In this document: positions 34,699 through 46,800 of the stretch, piece after piece
How positions within the stretch are numbered: position 1 is the first letter of the stretch
Layout of the letters: each line of letters starts with the position of its first letter
Assembly (NCBI GenBank): GCA_028671895.1
Contig: CM053813.1
Location: forward strand, 11,346,001 to 11,410,000
Reading direction: 5' to 3'
DNA: 64,000 nucleotides
Origin: Oenanthe sinensis
Taxonomy: Eukaryota > Streptophyta > Magnoliopsida > Apiales > Apiaceae
The notes under the pieces: generated by a model
Database searches by the model: none
What the model saw: the letters and a program-made list of their open reading frames with translations, nothing else
What the model was told of the DNA's origin: nothing
Position numbers and translations under genes: made by a program

Positions 34699-36708
34699 GT
34701 AATGTTAGCTTACAGGAATATGGAATGGTTACCATATCCTACTCAAATAATGATGGACCAACTAGGTGGCCTCCTATGCTATTTTTTTCCAATCCAATAG
34801 AGCAACCGAAATCAAAGGTATTCTTAGTTTTAAATACATATCATATTCTCATTATTTACTACGATAATACTAGATATGATGTGTTTATTATAATCAACCT
34901 CCAATATTAAGAGTACTAATAACAAGTAACTCTGTTGCACAATAAAATATTTAAGATTCACAAATAGCTCTGAACAATAACTATTTGTCATGATATGAAT
35001 AAATGAAAATAGAAAATAAAAGTATTTAAGATGATCAAAGAGAAAATACTGGCCTGGTAAATAAGCTGGTAAACTTTAGTGAACTGTAGTTATTATCCCC
35101 TCCAGATCATTATTTATAAAATATTTAATCCGGGTTTATAAATAAATTTGAGAATTTAAAACTATTGTTATCACTTCCAGATTATTTTTAGGGTCTCAAA
35201 CAAATTTGTTTCATTTAAAATGGGTAAACGGATTATTAAATAAATAAGTAAAAATAACTAAATCATTTTTATTTGTCAAAATAACTAGATCCAATTATTT
35301 TTAATTATATTTAAATAATATTTAATTAATTAAAAATGTATTAATTTTTAAACATTTTTCGAATGTAAAAATAGTTTTTAAAATAATTTTTGGATTTAAA
35401 ATCGATTTTTGAAAATAAAGATTTAAATCCCCCTTACTCATGGTCAATGGAATGGAATGTTGAAGAAAAAGCCCGAATCCTTCCAGATTCCGGTGAGTCC
35501 ATCAGGCTCCGGCGATCCCCAATGGCGCGATTGAGACACGTTTTCAACCCGTTTTTGTTTGTCTACAAATTCTACAGTCTCTAAGCAACACAACCAACCC
35601 AACTAAATCAACATCCACAAAATAAGTACCAACACAAATCTAATGTCTACAGCAGCATGTACACAACAATCAGTTCAATAATCCGGCCACCTCAATCCGT
35701 ACTCCAACAATCATAAAAAAATAAGTACAAGCTCGCAAGAACATGCTCTATCTGTCTATGGCTTCAAATCATACAAGAAAACAACAGGAAAATCAATTAA
35801 AGCCGAAAAGTATGAAATCAAAATCAACAGATTTTTCCATGAAACGAATTATATAATCATATAATACATGTCTCTAGATTCATAACGATTACTCATACTC
35901 AAAGAACAGAGATCAAAATCACCTCGTACGTAGCTTTGATTCTCAAGAACAAGTATAAACCCTATTTCTTCACTTTCCCCCAATTCTGCAGCTGAGTTAC
36001 TAATTTTAGAAACATTTTATAAATTTTTTTATTACTAACAAAACTATTTATATTTTTAAAAAAAATTGAGACATAAATTTGATTAAAAGATATATTATCC
36101 CATAATTAAAATAAAAAGTTAAAAATAATAATTTTTATGGGGTAAAATATAAAAAGTTTTATTTTCGGATATATACAATATTTATGTTAAAATACCACAA
36201 AAATTGTAAATATTACAGAAATAATAAAATAAAGCCCTTGTGAATATTTTACTATTTTCATAAAAATAAATGTACCAAAAACGAGGCCTCAAATCTTCAG
36301 CAGGGTCTCCGTCTGAAAATTTTAAATCAAAATAACTTTTTTCTAAAAATATAAAAATTACAGAAAAATAGAATAAAATATTTTATAATACATAGAAGTT
36401 ACGGAACACATGTCCGCTAATTTTCCTATTTAATAAAAATCCTAACACAGATAAATGCATTAAAAATAATTTAACATAAATGTGAAAACTTACTGCCATA
36501 ATATTGCCAACATAATATTGCCAACATAATACTATCGATGCTTGAGGTTTAAATATTTTTGTCTTGTAAATATAAATTTCGGGATTAATTGGAACAATGG
36601 TTGTATTTACAGCTCCAACTAGATAATCTACATTAAGTAAATATAGGCAGTTTCTGTTGTTCTGGGCATGGATTGGAAGGTGGCCTTGATCACATATTTG
36701 CATAATAT

Positions 36709-36709
36709 T

Positions 36710-36757
<48 letters not shown>
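36709..36757. repeat. (ATT)n microsatellite
   Basis: About 16 uninterrupted ATT units. Confidence 0.97.
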
Positions 36758-36758
<1 letters not shown>

Positions 36759-36995
36759 GTACACATTGTACAAAGAAAATAGACATTATTGTATAAGTAA
36801 GCCATTTATTATTAAATTGTTGCCTACAATGGGAAGCTAGGATTTAATAACCGATACTTGCTTCAATTTAATCCTTATCAGTTAATCAAAGTATACATTC
36901 TCTTATCATATAGTGTTTTTTTTGTTGCATTTCTGACAATATGTTTTTCAATTATATAGTCTAAATATCTCTTACTCATGTTAATGGGAATAAAG

Positions 36996-37180
36996 AAATC
37001 AAGCCTTGACAATTTTTCAATTGGTATAATCTAAGTTTTTTGCACAAATATCAATGGAGTACTTGTTCACATTCTGGACCTGTTACATGCTATACAAGGA
37101 ATATGAGAGTAGCATCAATGAGATCAAAATTTTTGACTTCTCAATAGAGGCGTGCAGAACAATTCACAGTTCATCAAATT
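36996..37180 (+). pseudogene. OSCA / CSC1-like channel gene fragment
   Basis: The frame reads LDNFSIG, then SKFFAQISMEYLFTFWTCYM and LYKEYES. After a 1-base shift it continues VASMRSKFLTSQ, a TAG stop, and RRAEQFTV. This is the order in plant OSCA (CSC1-like, ERD4-related) mechanosensitive channels, where a transmembrane helix with FTFWTCY is followed by KEYxxVAxMRLxFLxSxxRRxxQFTVLVRN at the start of the cytosolic domain. The similarity stops abruptly after QFTV. One frameshift and one stop make it a relic. It may be a decayed host exon or an exon carried by a transposon; a neighbouring split ORF (37456-37549 plus 51388-51574) supports neither clearly. Confidence 0.7.
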
Positions 37181-37455
37181 TCAATCGTAATAGCTTGTTA
37201 TATACTTATTATAGTGATTTAACTGTCTGGACAACTGAATATATCTGCATTTTTTATTTACTCTCTTCCACTGATGCGTATTTGAGGTATTAGTGAGCGT
37301 ATTGATTGCCGTGAGTACATGACTGATACAGGAGTAATCGCAAACAAGATCGTAAGTATTTTTATTTCATAGTCGCATGTATCTGATAAATATTTTATTT
37401 TTCTTCTGACTCTAGTTTAATATGTTCATGTGTCTTTGTGTTTCGTAGGAAATGA

Positions 37456-37549
37456 TTAATAAAAAACTCTATACGTCTGAAGATGTTATCCGGCCAGGAA
37501 CTACAGTTTGATGGAAAGAAACGTGGACCATATTGGCTTCATTGCAGAT
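37456..37549 (+). pseudogene. 5' half of an ORF split by element C
   Basis: The frame ending at the C insertion site (MLSGQELQFDGKKRGPYW and LHCR) continues without a shift at 51388-51574 once C and one TSD copy are removed. The combined ORF has about 90 codons from 37456 to the stop near 51572. The product is not recognised; see the second half for a possible identity. Confidence 0.45.
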
Positions 37550-37881
37550 TGTTGGATTTAATCTAAACTTATTAGTTATTTATTTGTTTAGTTTATTATT
37601 TGTTTTGAATAATGGCATTTGTTAGCCACGTTATTTATGCATTAGACTGAGTCTTTGGCTTAGTTCAGTTTATTCAGGAGAGTCATGGGGTAGTTAGGAG
37701 TGTAGGAGAAATTCTAGGTGATGGTTGCTAGTTTGTAGGAGTTACTTTCAGCTGTTCTTTTAAATTTCCTTTTCTATGTACTAGTTGTGAAGGAAAAGAA
37801 ATAACAATCATCAGTTTTTCTTTCTTTCGTTTTCAAAGCAAACAAGTGTGTGTGTGTTGTGTATACAAGGCTGTTTCTACA
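37550..37881 (+). repeat. 5' LTR of element C
   Basis: TGTTGGATTTAATC to TTTCTACA, 332 bp. It carries a (GT) run that is 6 bp shorter than in the 3' LTR. Confidence 0.95.
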
Positions 37882-37883
37882 TT

Positions 37884-37896
37884 TGGCATCAGAGCC
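37884..37896 (+). other. Primer-binding site of element C
   Basis: TGGCATCAGAGCC, initiator tRNA-Met type with one change, two bases after the LTR. Confidence 0.9.
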
Positions 37897-37937
37897 GCGG
37901 TCAGTTGATGCCCAAGTACATGCCCAAAACAACAACA

Positions 37938-38849
37938 ATGGACACACCCAAAGGCAAGGGAGGATCAGTTGGCTTAAGCTATCCAATATTGGGGGAGAAT
38001 TACACAGTGTGGTGTATGAAGATGAAGGTTTACATGCAAGCCCAGGGTGTATGGGAGGCAGTGGAACCGAGTGACCCCAAAGTGGCTGTTGAGATCAAAA
38101 CAGACAAAATCGCCTTGGCAGCAATCTACCAAGGGATTCCAGATGCCGTTCTTTTGACGTTGGGTGAAAAGTAGACGGCCAAGGAGGCTTGGGACTCGAT
38201 CAAGACGATATATATGGGTGCAGAAAGGGTACAGAAAGCAAAGGTGCAAACATTGAAAGCGGAATTTGAATCACTAACAATGAAGGAGACTGATCAGTTG
38301 GACGATTTTTACATGAAACTCAGTGGCATAGTGACTAATATACGTGCCTTAGGAAACAAAATGGAGGAAACGTACGTGGTAAAGAAATTGTTACGAGCAG
38401 TCCCAATGAAATTTCTACAAATTGCTTCTACGATAGAACAATTTGGCAACCTGGAAGAGATGCCCGTTGAAGAGACAATTGGACGGTTGAAAGCTCATGA
38501 ATAGCGAATTTGTGGGCCAACTGAGAACTCAGGGAATCAATTGTTATTGACAGAGGAAGAGTGGTCGAAAAGAGAAGCACATGACGGGCAACTGTTACTC
38601 ACAAGGGAGGAATGGTTGAAGAAAATGTCACCAAACCAGAAGGGTAGGCGTGACAATGAGTATCGAAACAAAGATGAAAATCGAGGAGGTCGAGACAAGA
38701 GTAAGGTTAGATGTTTCAATTGCAACATTTTGGGACATTATGCATCTGAATGTCGTAAACCAAAACATGAAAAAGAACAAAAACATGAGGTTAATTTAAC
38801 TCAAGTCGAAGATGATGAACCAACATTGCTCTTTAACAGAGTGTGGTGA
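37938..38849 (+). pseudogene. gag of element C
   Basis: One frame runs from MDTPKGKGG to the knuckle CFNCNILGHYASEC, interrupted by TAG at 38172 and TAG at 38502. The UBN2 domain has AKEAWDSIKTIYMGAERV, TDQLDDFYMKLSGIV and VVKKLLRAVPMKF. Both TAGs fit CAG-to-TAG changes in otherwise conserved context. A 1-base shift near 38830 separates gag from pol; the frame ends at 38849. A tandem repeat of the phrase QLLLTxEEW occurs before the knuckle. Confidence 0.88.
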
Positions 38850-40355
38850 GAGAGAAAACAACATGTTTTTATTGGATGAGAAAGATGTGGTTCCAAGACT
38901 AAGACATGAGGGTGAAACAAAGACGAAGTCTAACCTATGGTACCTTGATAACGGAGCTAGCAACCACATGACGGGGTTACGATCAAAGTTTGCTGAGCTA
39001 GATGAAAGTGTAACTGGGGAAGTCAGGTTTGGCGATGGATCGACTGTGATAATAAAAGGAAAGGGATCTGTGATTATCAGTTGTCAGAACGGTGAAGAGT
39101 GTATGCTTCATAAGGTATATTTTATCCCTAGTTTTTGCAACAATATCATAAGTTTGGGTCAATTAGCAGAGGAAGGCTTTAAAGTAGTTTTACATGGGAA
39201 TTACTTGTGGGTTAATGATAAAGTTGGAAAGTTGTTGATGAAAGTAAAACACTCACAAAATAGGCTGTATAAGTTGTTCATAGAAGGGAGCGGGTCTGTA
39301 TGTCTAATGGCAAAAACAGAAGAAGAGTCATGGCTATGGCACTGCAGACTTGGACACGTAAATTTTCGAGCCATGACCCTTATGTCGGAAAGGGAAATGG
39401 CACATGGTTTGCCTAAGTTCATTCAGCCTAAGGACGTTTGCAGAGGGTGTTTAATGTCAAAACAGGCCAGAAATTCGTTTCCACAGCAAACATCTTTCAA
39501 TGCTTCAAAAATTCTTGAACTGGTACACGGAGATATTTGCGGTCCTATATCGCCACCTACGCCTGGAGGTAACAAATATTTCTTCTTATTAGTAGATGGT
39601 TTTAGCAGAATAATGCGGGTTTATTTCTTGAAAACAAAAGATGAGGCGTTTGAAGCATTCCAAAAATTTAAAGCTCTGGTTGAAGATGGGCCAGAATGAA
39701 AAATCAAGGTGTTTAGGACAGATAGAGGCGGGGAGTTCTGTTCAAATGCTTTTACGTCTTACTGTGAGAAAGCTGGCATTCAAAGGCATTACACAGCACC
39801 CTATTCTCCGCAGCAGAATGGTGTAGTGGAACGGAGAAATAGGATAGTCGTGGCAATGGCAAGGAGTATTTTGAAAGAGAAGAACATGCCATCCAAGTTC
39901 TGGGGTGAGGCAGTGAGACACTCAATCTACGTTCTAAACCGTTTGCCCACACGTGTTATTGTTGGCAAGACTCCTTACGAAGAATGGTCAGGTAAAGTAC
40001 CAAATCTTGCACATTTAAAAGTTTTTAGATGTATTGCTCATATGAAAATACCTAGTGTGCATATAAGCAAACTTGATGATCGAAGTAAACCATTGGTGTA
40101 TTTGGGAAAAGAACCAGGAACCAAGGCATGCAGGTTGTATGATCCAAAGAACAATTCTTTGCACATTAGCAGGGATATTGTGTTCGAAGAAAACAAGAGC
40201 TGGCCATAGGAACAGGAGGTTGAAAACAATAGTGCACAAAGCTCATTTGTTGTAGTTGAAAAATACTCAGTCGAGGAGAATAATAATGAGTTCGAAGCAA
40301 CAACTCCAGTGCAACCACATACGATTGACTCTAGTCAGTTGCCAGATGAAGAAAG
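38812..40355 (+). pseudogene. pol of element C, first part: protease and integrase
   Basis: This part reads ECGERENNMFLLDEKD, the protease NLWYLDNGASNHMTG (DNG in place of the usual D-S/T-G), the zinc segment LWHCRLGHVNF with CRGCLMSKQ, and the integrase core with HGDICGP, FRTDRGGEF and QQNGVVERRNR. A TGA at 39697 falls where arginine is usual (GPE-stop-KIKV, likely CGA) and a TAG lies at 40207. The reading frame then runs into the inter-domain linker and is cut at 40355 by element D. Confidence 0.9.
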
Positions 40356-41905
40356 TGTTAGTGTAGGTGCCCTAGAGGCAATACAATTTTTCCTTTTAAT
40401 AAACATTTATGTCATTTGATTATTCAATAAACGTATTTATTATGACTTTAATTACTGCGATATATTTGTTAGCATAATAAATGTCCTTAGAATCATGATA
40501 CTCGTTATATAGTTTAAGTACATGACTTGAACTTGAGATTATATAATATATCATATTCTTAAAGGTTCCCTAGTCGAGTATTATTATGATAGGACAATAA
40601 TAATACATAAATAGACTAGTATGTTGTTTGACAGATAACCACATCTCATTGGTTATAAGTATGGGGATACTAAAGTCAATACATAGGTACATGTAAGGGT
40701 ACATGGTACTGGACAGACCCACAGTGAGATTCTTCATGTTTAATTAAGTCATAAGAAAGACTCACAGTGATAATGGTGTAATGATCCTCTGACTTGAGAT
40801 CATTATATTTCTATACGAGGATTGATATACTTTGACTACATTAAAAGTTACCTTTGACCGGGTGATGATAAAAGTGGACATCGGGTATATCATGAGTCGT
40901 ATGAGAAATATGAATGATAGATAAAGGATTTAACCCTCCTATAATTAGGAGAGATATTATTGGCCTCTTGATTGAGTGAGACTATAAAATGCATGGCCGT
41001 GCTCAAATAATGATTTGTTTTTCATAGTCTACTCATGGATCAAGTAAACCCGGATTAAATGTTGAAGAGGATGACTAAATACATGCCTCGAGTTTAATCT
41101 ATAATATATATGGTTAAAGGGATTATATTACACGGAAACATTAATCACGAAAGGTTTTATCGAATCACGATTTAATTATTGTTTAATTAGGTAGCAATGA
41201 TGTATTACTAGATACCGCTCATTGTTTATAATTTTATTGGAGAATAAAATTATTGCTAATTAAATAATAGCCTATAGGGTCACACACATAGAGCACCTAG
41301 AGGAATAGTTAATTTAAATTATAGATTTAAATTAATTGATGATTAATTCGAATTTATTATATTAATTAAGTGAGACTTAATTAATTGAAATAAATTCGAA
41401 TTTGAATAATTATATTTCTGCCAATAATAATTAAGTGTGACTTAATTATTAATTAAATAATAGAAGCATGTTTTATTATTTAATCCTATGCCTACATGGG
41501 TTAGGTTTTTGCTAAAAAGGCCCATTAACCAATCATTATAAATAGATAATGATAGGTTAAATGGCTTGCACGTTTTTGTATAAACCCTAGCAGAAGAGGC
41601 AGCATAGGAAGAGGCAGAGAGAATTCGAAACCTATCAAAGGAGGCTAGTACTTCCGTTCCGTGTTCAAGATCGTGAGACGTTCTTGAAGGTGCTCGTGTG
41701 GATACCATAGAGGTGCTTTCGAGAGGAAGACACAAATCGTGATAGCAAGGATCTCCGTTGAGTTCGTGGCATTCAAAATCTTAATAGGTATGATTCGATT
41801 ATCACCATAATCCGTCAATTCTTATACATGATCCTGCGTTTGGGTTCCGAAAATTTTCGTTATATTTACGTTTATCCGCTGCGTTTTATGCCTCGGAACC
41901 CAATA
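40356..41905 (+). repeat. 5' LTR of element D
   Basis: TGTTAGTGTAGGTGCC to GGAACCCAATA. The last three bases are ATA instead of the ACA of the 3' LTR. The 97-codon minus frame (41442-41735, repeated at 48916-49209) is simply LTR sequence. Confidence 0.95.
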
Positions 41906-41906
41906 A

Positions 41907-41918
41907 TGGCATCAGAGC
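41907..41918 (+). other. Primer-binding site of element D
   Basis: TGGCATCAGAGC, initiator tRNA-Met type, one base after the LTR. Confidence 0.9.
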
Positions 41919-42355
41919 TACGTGTATAAGGGACTGATTTGGTTACGTGTTAACTGTATTTGATGCAAATATGCCTGTTTTGGTGACTGCCATGCCACTG
42001 CCATGCTACTGCTTGGTTACTGCCATGCTTCTACCATGCTATGTTCTTCATGTATATTCGAATTGTAATATGTGGTGATGATACTAGCATGTTAATGATT
42101 TGTCATGACTGATTTATATGCCATATTGCGATTTGTATATTATGCATGAGGGTCAGTTTGTATAGTGATATAAACTGGTGGACAGATTATGTTGGACATG
42201 ATCTGTTAACTGGGATATGATAAGTATGTATATGATACATGCTTCTGAAACTGTATAAGATGCAGTGGGAAAAAGGGCCAACAGATATGATCTGTAGTTC
42301 AGAAATTGATGATTTCTGAATAGGACTGGTCTTCTGAATTGATGATCTGGGCCCT

Positions 42356-42472
42356 CGACCCCAGCCGGGGGCTGCCGCCCCCAGACCCCGCCTGGGGCTG
42401 CCGCCCCAGACCCCGCCCAGGGGCTGCCGCCCCCGGACCCCCGCCCAGGGGCTGCCGCCCCCGGACCCCCGC
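42356..42472. repeat. GC-rich palindromic tandem repeat in leader of D
   Basis: Four units of 26-28 bp built on GGGGCTGCCGCCCC followed by CRGACCCCCGC. The core is almost a perfect inverted repeat, and the stretch is about 85% G+C in an otherwise AT-rich element. Open frames on both strands here are by-products. Confidence 0.95.
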
Positions 42473-42898
42473 AATATTTTATTTTGTGTACTTGAGCATG
42501 GTGCTGGTTATGGCCCTTAGACCCCTAGATTAATGGTTTTTGGTTTTGGTTTTATAAATACGACTTGCATGTCGTTTTCTTCATTCTTGTAATTGTTTAA
42601 CCTCGAATGTAACTCGAGTTTTCTTATGTAAGTACATTAGCTTAGGTTGTATTCAATTATTCCATGTAATGTACTTGAAGACTGAAAGATGATCCAAGAA
42701 GAGGAGCAGGCACTAGTGGATACAAGAAGAATGAAGACATGTAATTGTATTTATATTTTACTACCATAGATTGACTTTGATCCTTTCATTAGCTCGAAAG
42801 GATCACATAGGAAAGGGGCCATAACCAAGCACGTTTACATACTGCACTTTACATATTGATGTATGAATGATGCATGCTTTAATTAGATTAATCATGTA

Positions 42899-42925
42899 TG
42901 TATGTATGTATGTATGTATGTATTA
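42899..42925. repeat. (TATG)n microsatellite
   Basis: Six to seven TATG units in the leader of element D. Confidence 0.9.
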
Positions 42926-43819
42926 GATACGACACCCATGCCATGCTTGTTTAAAAAAGATAAAATCTGTAACGACTTAAGATAAAATCTGTAACGATTC
43001 AAGATTTTAAAATCAACAAACGATCATGAGATTCTTGTGTTTATGAAATATGGATTTTTAAAACACGGAATTGAATATGGATTTTGATATCTATAATTGG
43101 GATTTTCTGCAAAAACGGATATGCGTATTCGTAAGGCTGATGGGTTTTAAGTGTGACCACTGGTATCCTCCATCTACCTGGGAAATGAACAATTTAAGAT
43201 GTCAATTTGAAATATTTAGTTCAAGGAAAAATTGAGGATCTCTTCATGATGTGATCATGATCGTCGTAAAATTTTCTAAACCCCTTAACAAAATATTAAG
43301 TTTTAATCAGATGCTTTCCAATGAATGAACACTCATCGAATCCTAGATCGATTAGGGGAAAGACTGTCAGTGGCAGGGGACTCCTGTCTATCGTGGTGAG
43401 ATGCGACGAATATAAACGGTTATATTCGGCCGTTGTATCATTGGGTCAAACTTAACTGAGTCGTCATAATAAGGTGAAAGTAAACGGTTATATTCAACCA
43501 TTATGAACTTAGAAGCATAGAGTTTGGTTAAAAATCTATTAGATAGATAAGATCAATCGTTGCTCACCAAACTATCCAAGAATTATATATGATATAATTG
43601 ACAAATGTTGTCTACCTAAATAATCATTCTTAAGGACTTCCAGTGGTTGACTTGAGACATGACGAAATATGGATCTTGGCTCACTAGAAAGGATTATGGG
43701 ATATACTTTCCAAATTAATAGTAAGGGCTATTGATTTGATAAAATAGTGGGAGATATATTATGAATGTATCATAATCATTTGAACATAATAAATAACTCA
43801 GACAATCTAATGTTTAATT

Positions 43820-46800
43820 TTGTGCTTTTATCATTGTAGATACCAAGTAATGACAAACAACACAAACACACTATCCGTACGATCTGTCCTTGAGAAGGAT
43901 AAGCTGACAGGAGGAAATAACTTCCTAGACTGGCAGAGGAATTTGAGGATTGTCCTCAGGCAGGAGCGCAAGCTTCATGTCATTGATATTCCTCCGGCAG
44001 GTCCCCTTCCTGAGGGCGCTACTGTTGAGGAACGAGCGGCCCACACAAAGGATGAGAATGATGCAACTGATGTTGCGTGTCTTATGTTAGCAACTATGAG
44101 TGCTGAGCTTCAAAGACAGCATGTGCATATGGATGCATATACTATCAATGAGCACTTGCAAAGCATGTTTGCAAGCCAAACTCGTCAAGAAAGGTTCAAC
44201 ACGAGCAAGTCACTCTTTAACTGCAAACAAGGGGCAAATGAACCAGTTGGCCCACATGTTCTGAAGATGATTGGTTACATTGAGTATCTTGATACTTTGG
44301 GTTTCCCGATTGGTCCGGAAACTGGTATTGTCTTAATCTTGAATTCTTTGAACAACAAATTCACTCAGTTTGTTATGAACTACAATATGAATGAGTTTGA
44401 CAAAACACCTACTGAATTGTTGGCTATGTTGAGAACATATGAGACCAACATGAAGACGGCTGAACCTGCTCCCATACTGATGGTGGGCAATAAAGGTAAG
44501 GCCAAAGGGAAAGGCAAGTGGAAGGGTAAGAAGAAGACAGGTTCTGATTCTACACCCAAGCCAAAGTCAGGTCCTAAACAGGCTTTAAAGCCTAAAGGTG
44601 GGGTCGCTAAGGGTGAATGTCACTACTGTAAGAAAACTGGTCACTGGAAGAGAAACTGTTCAGTTTACTTGGAGGATCTGAAGAAGAAGAGGGCTGAGCA
44701 AGCTTCTAATTCAGGTATATATGTTATAGAAGTCAATCTGTCTATTTCTACATCTTGGGTATTGGATACCGGATGTGCTTCTCACATTTGTACAAATGTG
44801 CAGGAAATGCAGAGAAGTAGGACATTGGCTAAAGGAGAAATGGACCTACGAGTTGGCAACGGAGCAAGAGTTGCTGCTTTAGCTGTAGGAACCTATTATT
44901 TATCTTTGCCCTCTGGGCTAGTTTTAGAACTGGAGAATTGTTATTACGTGCCTGCGATTCGCAGAAACATTATTTCTGTTTCTTGTTTGGACAAGAAAGG
45001 TTTTTCGTTTACAATAAAGGACAACAGTTGCTCTTTTGCTTTGAATGATTTAACCTATGGTGTTGCGCGTTTGTTTAATGGTTTATATGTTCTTGACTTA
45101 GATAATCCTGTCTGTAATATAGAAAACAAACGACTTAAAGTTAATGACTCAAATCAAACATACCTCTGGCATTGTCGTCTAGGCCATATAAATGAGAAAC
45201 GCATATCCAAATTACATAAGGATGGATATTTGGATAAGTTTGATTTTGAATCATACCAAGAATGCGAATCTTGTTTGCTTGGTAAAATGACTAAAGCCCC
45301 TTTCACTGGTAAGGGTCAAAGGGCCACTGAACGTTTGGAGCTAATACATAGTGATGTATGTGGCCCAATGCGTGTGATGGCTAGAGGAGGCTACTACTAC
45401 TTCATAACATTTACTGATGATTTCAGTAGATATGGATATGTATATCTTATGAAGAATAAATCCGATTCTTTTGAAAAGTTCAAAGAATACAAGGCTGAAG
45501 TAGAGAAGCAAATTGGCGGAGGTGCAAGTATTAAAATCTTACGATCTGATCGTGGAGGAGAATACTTGAGCACTGAATTTAAAGATTATTTAAAGGAGTG
45601 TGGTATTGTATCACAACTCACTCCGCCAGGTACACCTCAATGGAATGGAGTTTCAGAGAGGAGAAATCGCACCTTGTTGGACATGGTGCGATCGATGATG
45701 AGTCATGCAGATCTTCCAATTAGTTTCTGGGGTTATGCTCTAGAAACAGCGGCTTTCACACTTAACCGTGTTCCTACTAAGAAGGTTCAAAAGACTCCAT
45801 ATGAGATATGGGAGAAGAAACGGTCAGGCATGAGCTTTATGAAAGTTTGGGGATGCAAGGCGTTTGTGAAGCGTCAAGTATCTGACAAGCTTGGACCTAA
45901 ATCTGAAGAGTGCAATTTTGTGGGATACCCTAAAGAAACAAAGGCGTATTATTTCTATAGTCCTTCTGAGCAAAAAGTGTTTATTGCTCGAGATGCTGTC
46001 TTCATGGAAAGGGATTTTGTTTCCAAAAGAAACAGTGGGAGAACTATAGACCTCGATGAAGATCGAGAACCACAAAATAGCATTGAACCTGAAGTGGAAC
46101 AAGAGCAGGATAATAATAACGTTCAACAAACACAGGTTGTTCGTAGAACTGGTAGAATTCGCCATGAGCCAGAGAGATATGGATTTCTTTTGACTCAATG
46201 TGGTGATTTGATGCTCATAGATGAAGATGAGCCTCTCACATACCAAGATGCTATGAGCAGTCCAGAATCTAAGAGATGGCTAGAAGCCATGAAATCCGAG
46301 ATGGAATCCATGTATGAAAACCAAGTATGGACTTTGGTTGATCCACCTGAAGGGGTAAAACCCATAGGGTGCAAATGGGTTTTCAAGAAGAAAACTGACA
46401 TGGATGGAAATGTTCAGACCTATAAAGCAAGGCTAGTTGCAAAAGGTTTCAAGCAAATTCATGGTATTGACTATGATGAAACCTTCTCACCAGTGGCTAT
46501 GGTCAAATCCATAAGGATTTTGCTTGCTATTGCAGCATTCCATGATTATGAAATCTGGCAAATGGATGTCAAAACAGCCTTCCTTAATGGAAGCCTTGAA
46601 GAAGATGTGGATGTGTACATGACACAACCTGAAGGTTTTGTCAGTCCAGGGAATGTTAGCAAGATATGTAAATTACGTCGATCCATTTATGGATTAAAGC
46701 AAGCCTCTAGGAGATGGAACATCCGTTTTGATGAAACTATCAAAGAGTATGGATTTGTTCAAAACGAGGATGAACCTTGTGTTTACAAGAAGGTTAGTGG

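Larger units (their letters stand above)
34483..36995. other. Non-coding stretch with simple repeats
   Basis: No gene could be supported. The first part is CT-rich (34533-34620) and then carries a 25-bp repeat. Around 34715-34818 an open stretch is bordered by AG and GT signals and could be a lone exon. 34930-35380 is AT-rich. 35400-36000 is of mixed composition and may be an old LTR in reverse, but no ends were found. The 106-codon minus frame at 36383-36703 looks random. Confidence 0.4.

Noticed and set aside
34665..34910. 81-codon plus-strand frame with a possible exon at 34715-34818
   Set aside because: Splice-like borders are present, but the peptide is not recognised and there is no second exon to support a gene.
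35400..36000. Possible reverse-oriented LTR or gene exon
   Set aside because: No tips, target duplication, partner copy or protein motif could be identified.
42187..42533. Gly/Pro/Arg-rich frames on both strands of the D leader (95 and 64 codons)
   Set aside because: By-products of the GC-rich tandem repeat.
45824..46246. 140-codon open frame on the minus strand inside D's gag-pol
   Set aside because: Shadow of the intact plus-strand polyprotein; no start context or motif of its own.
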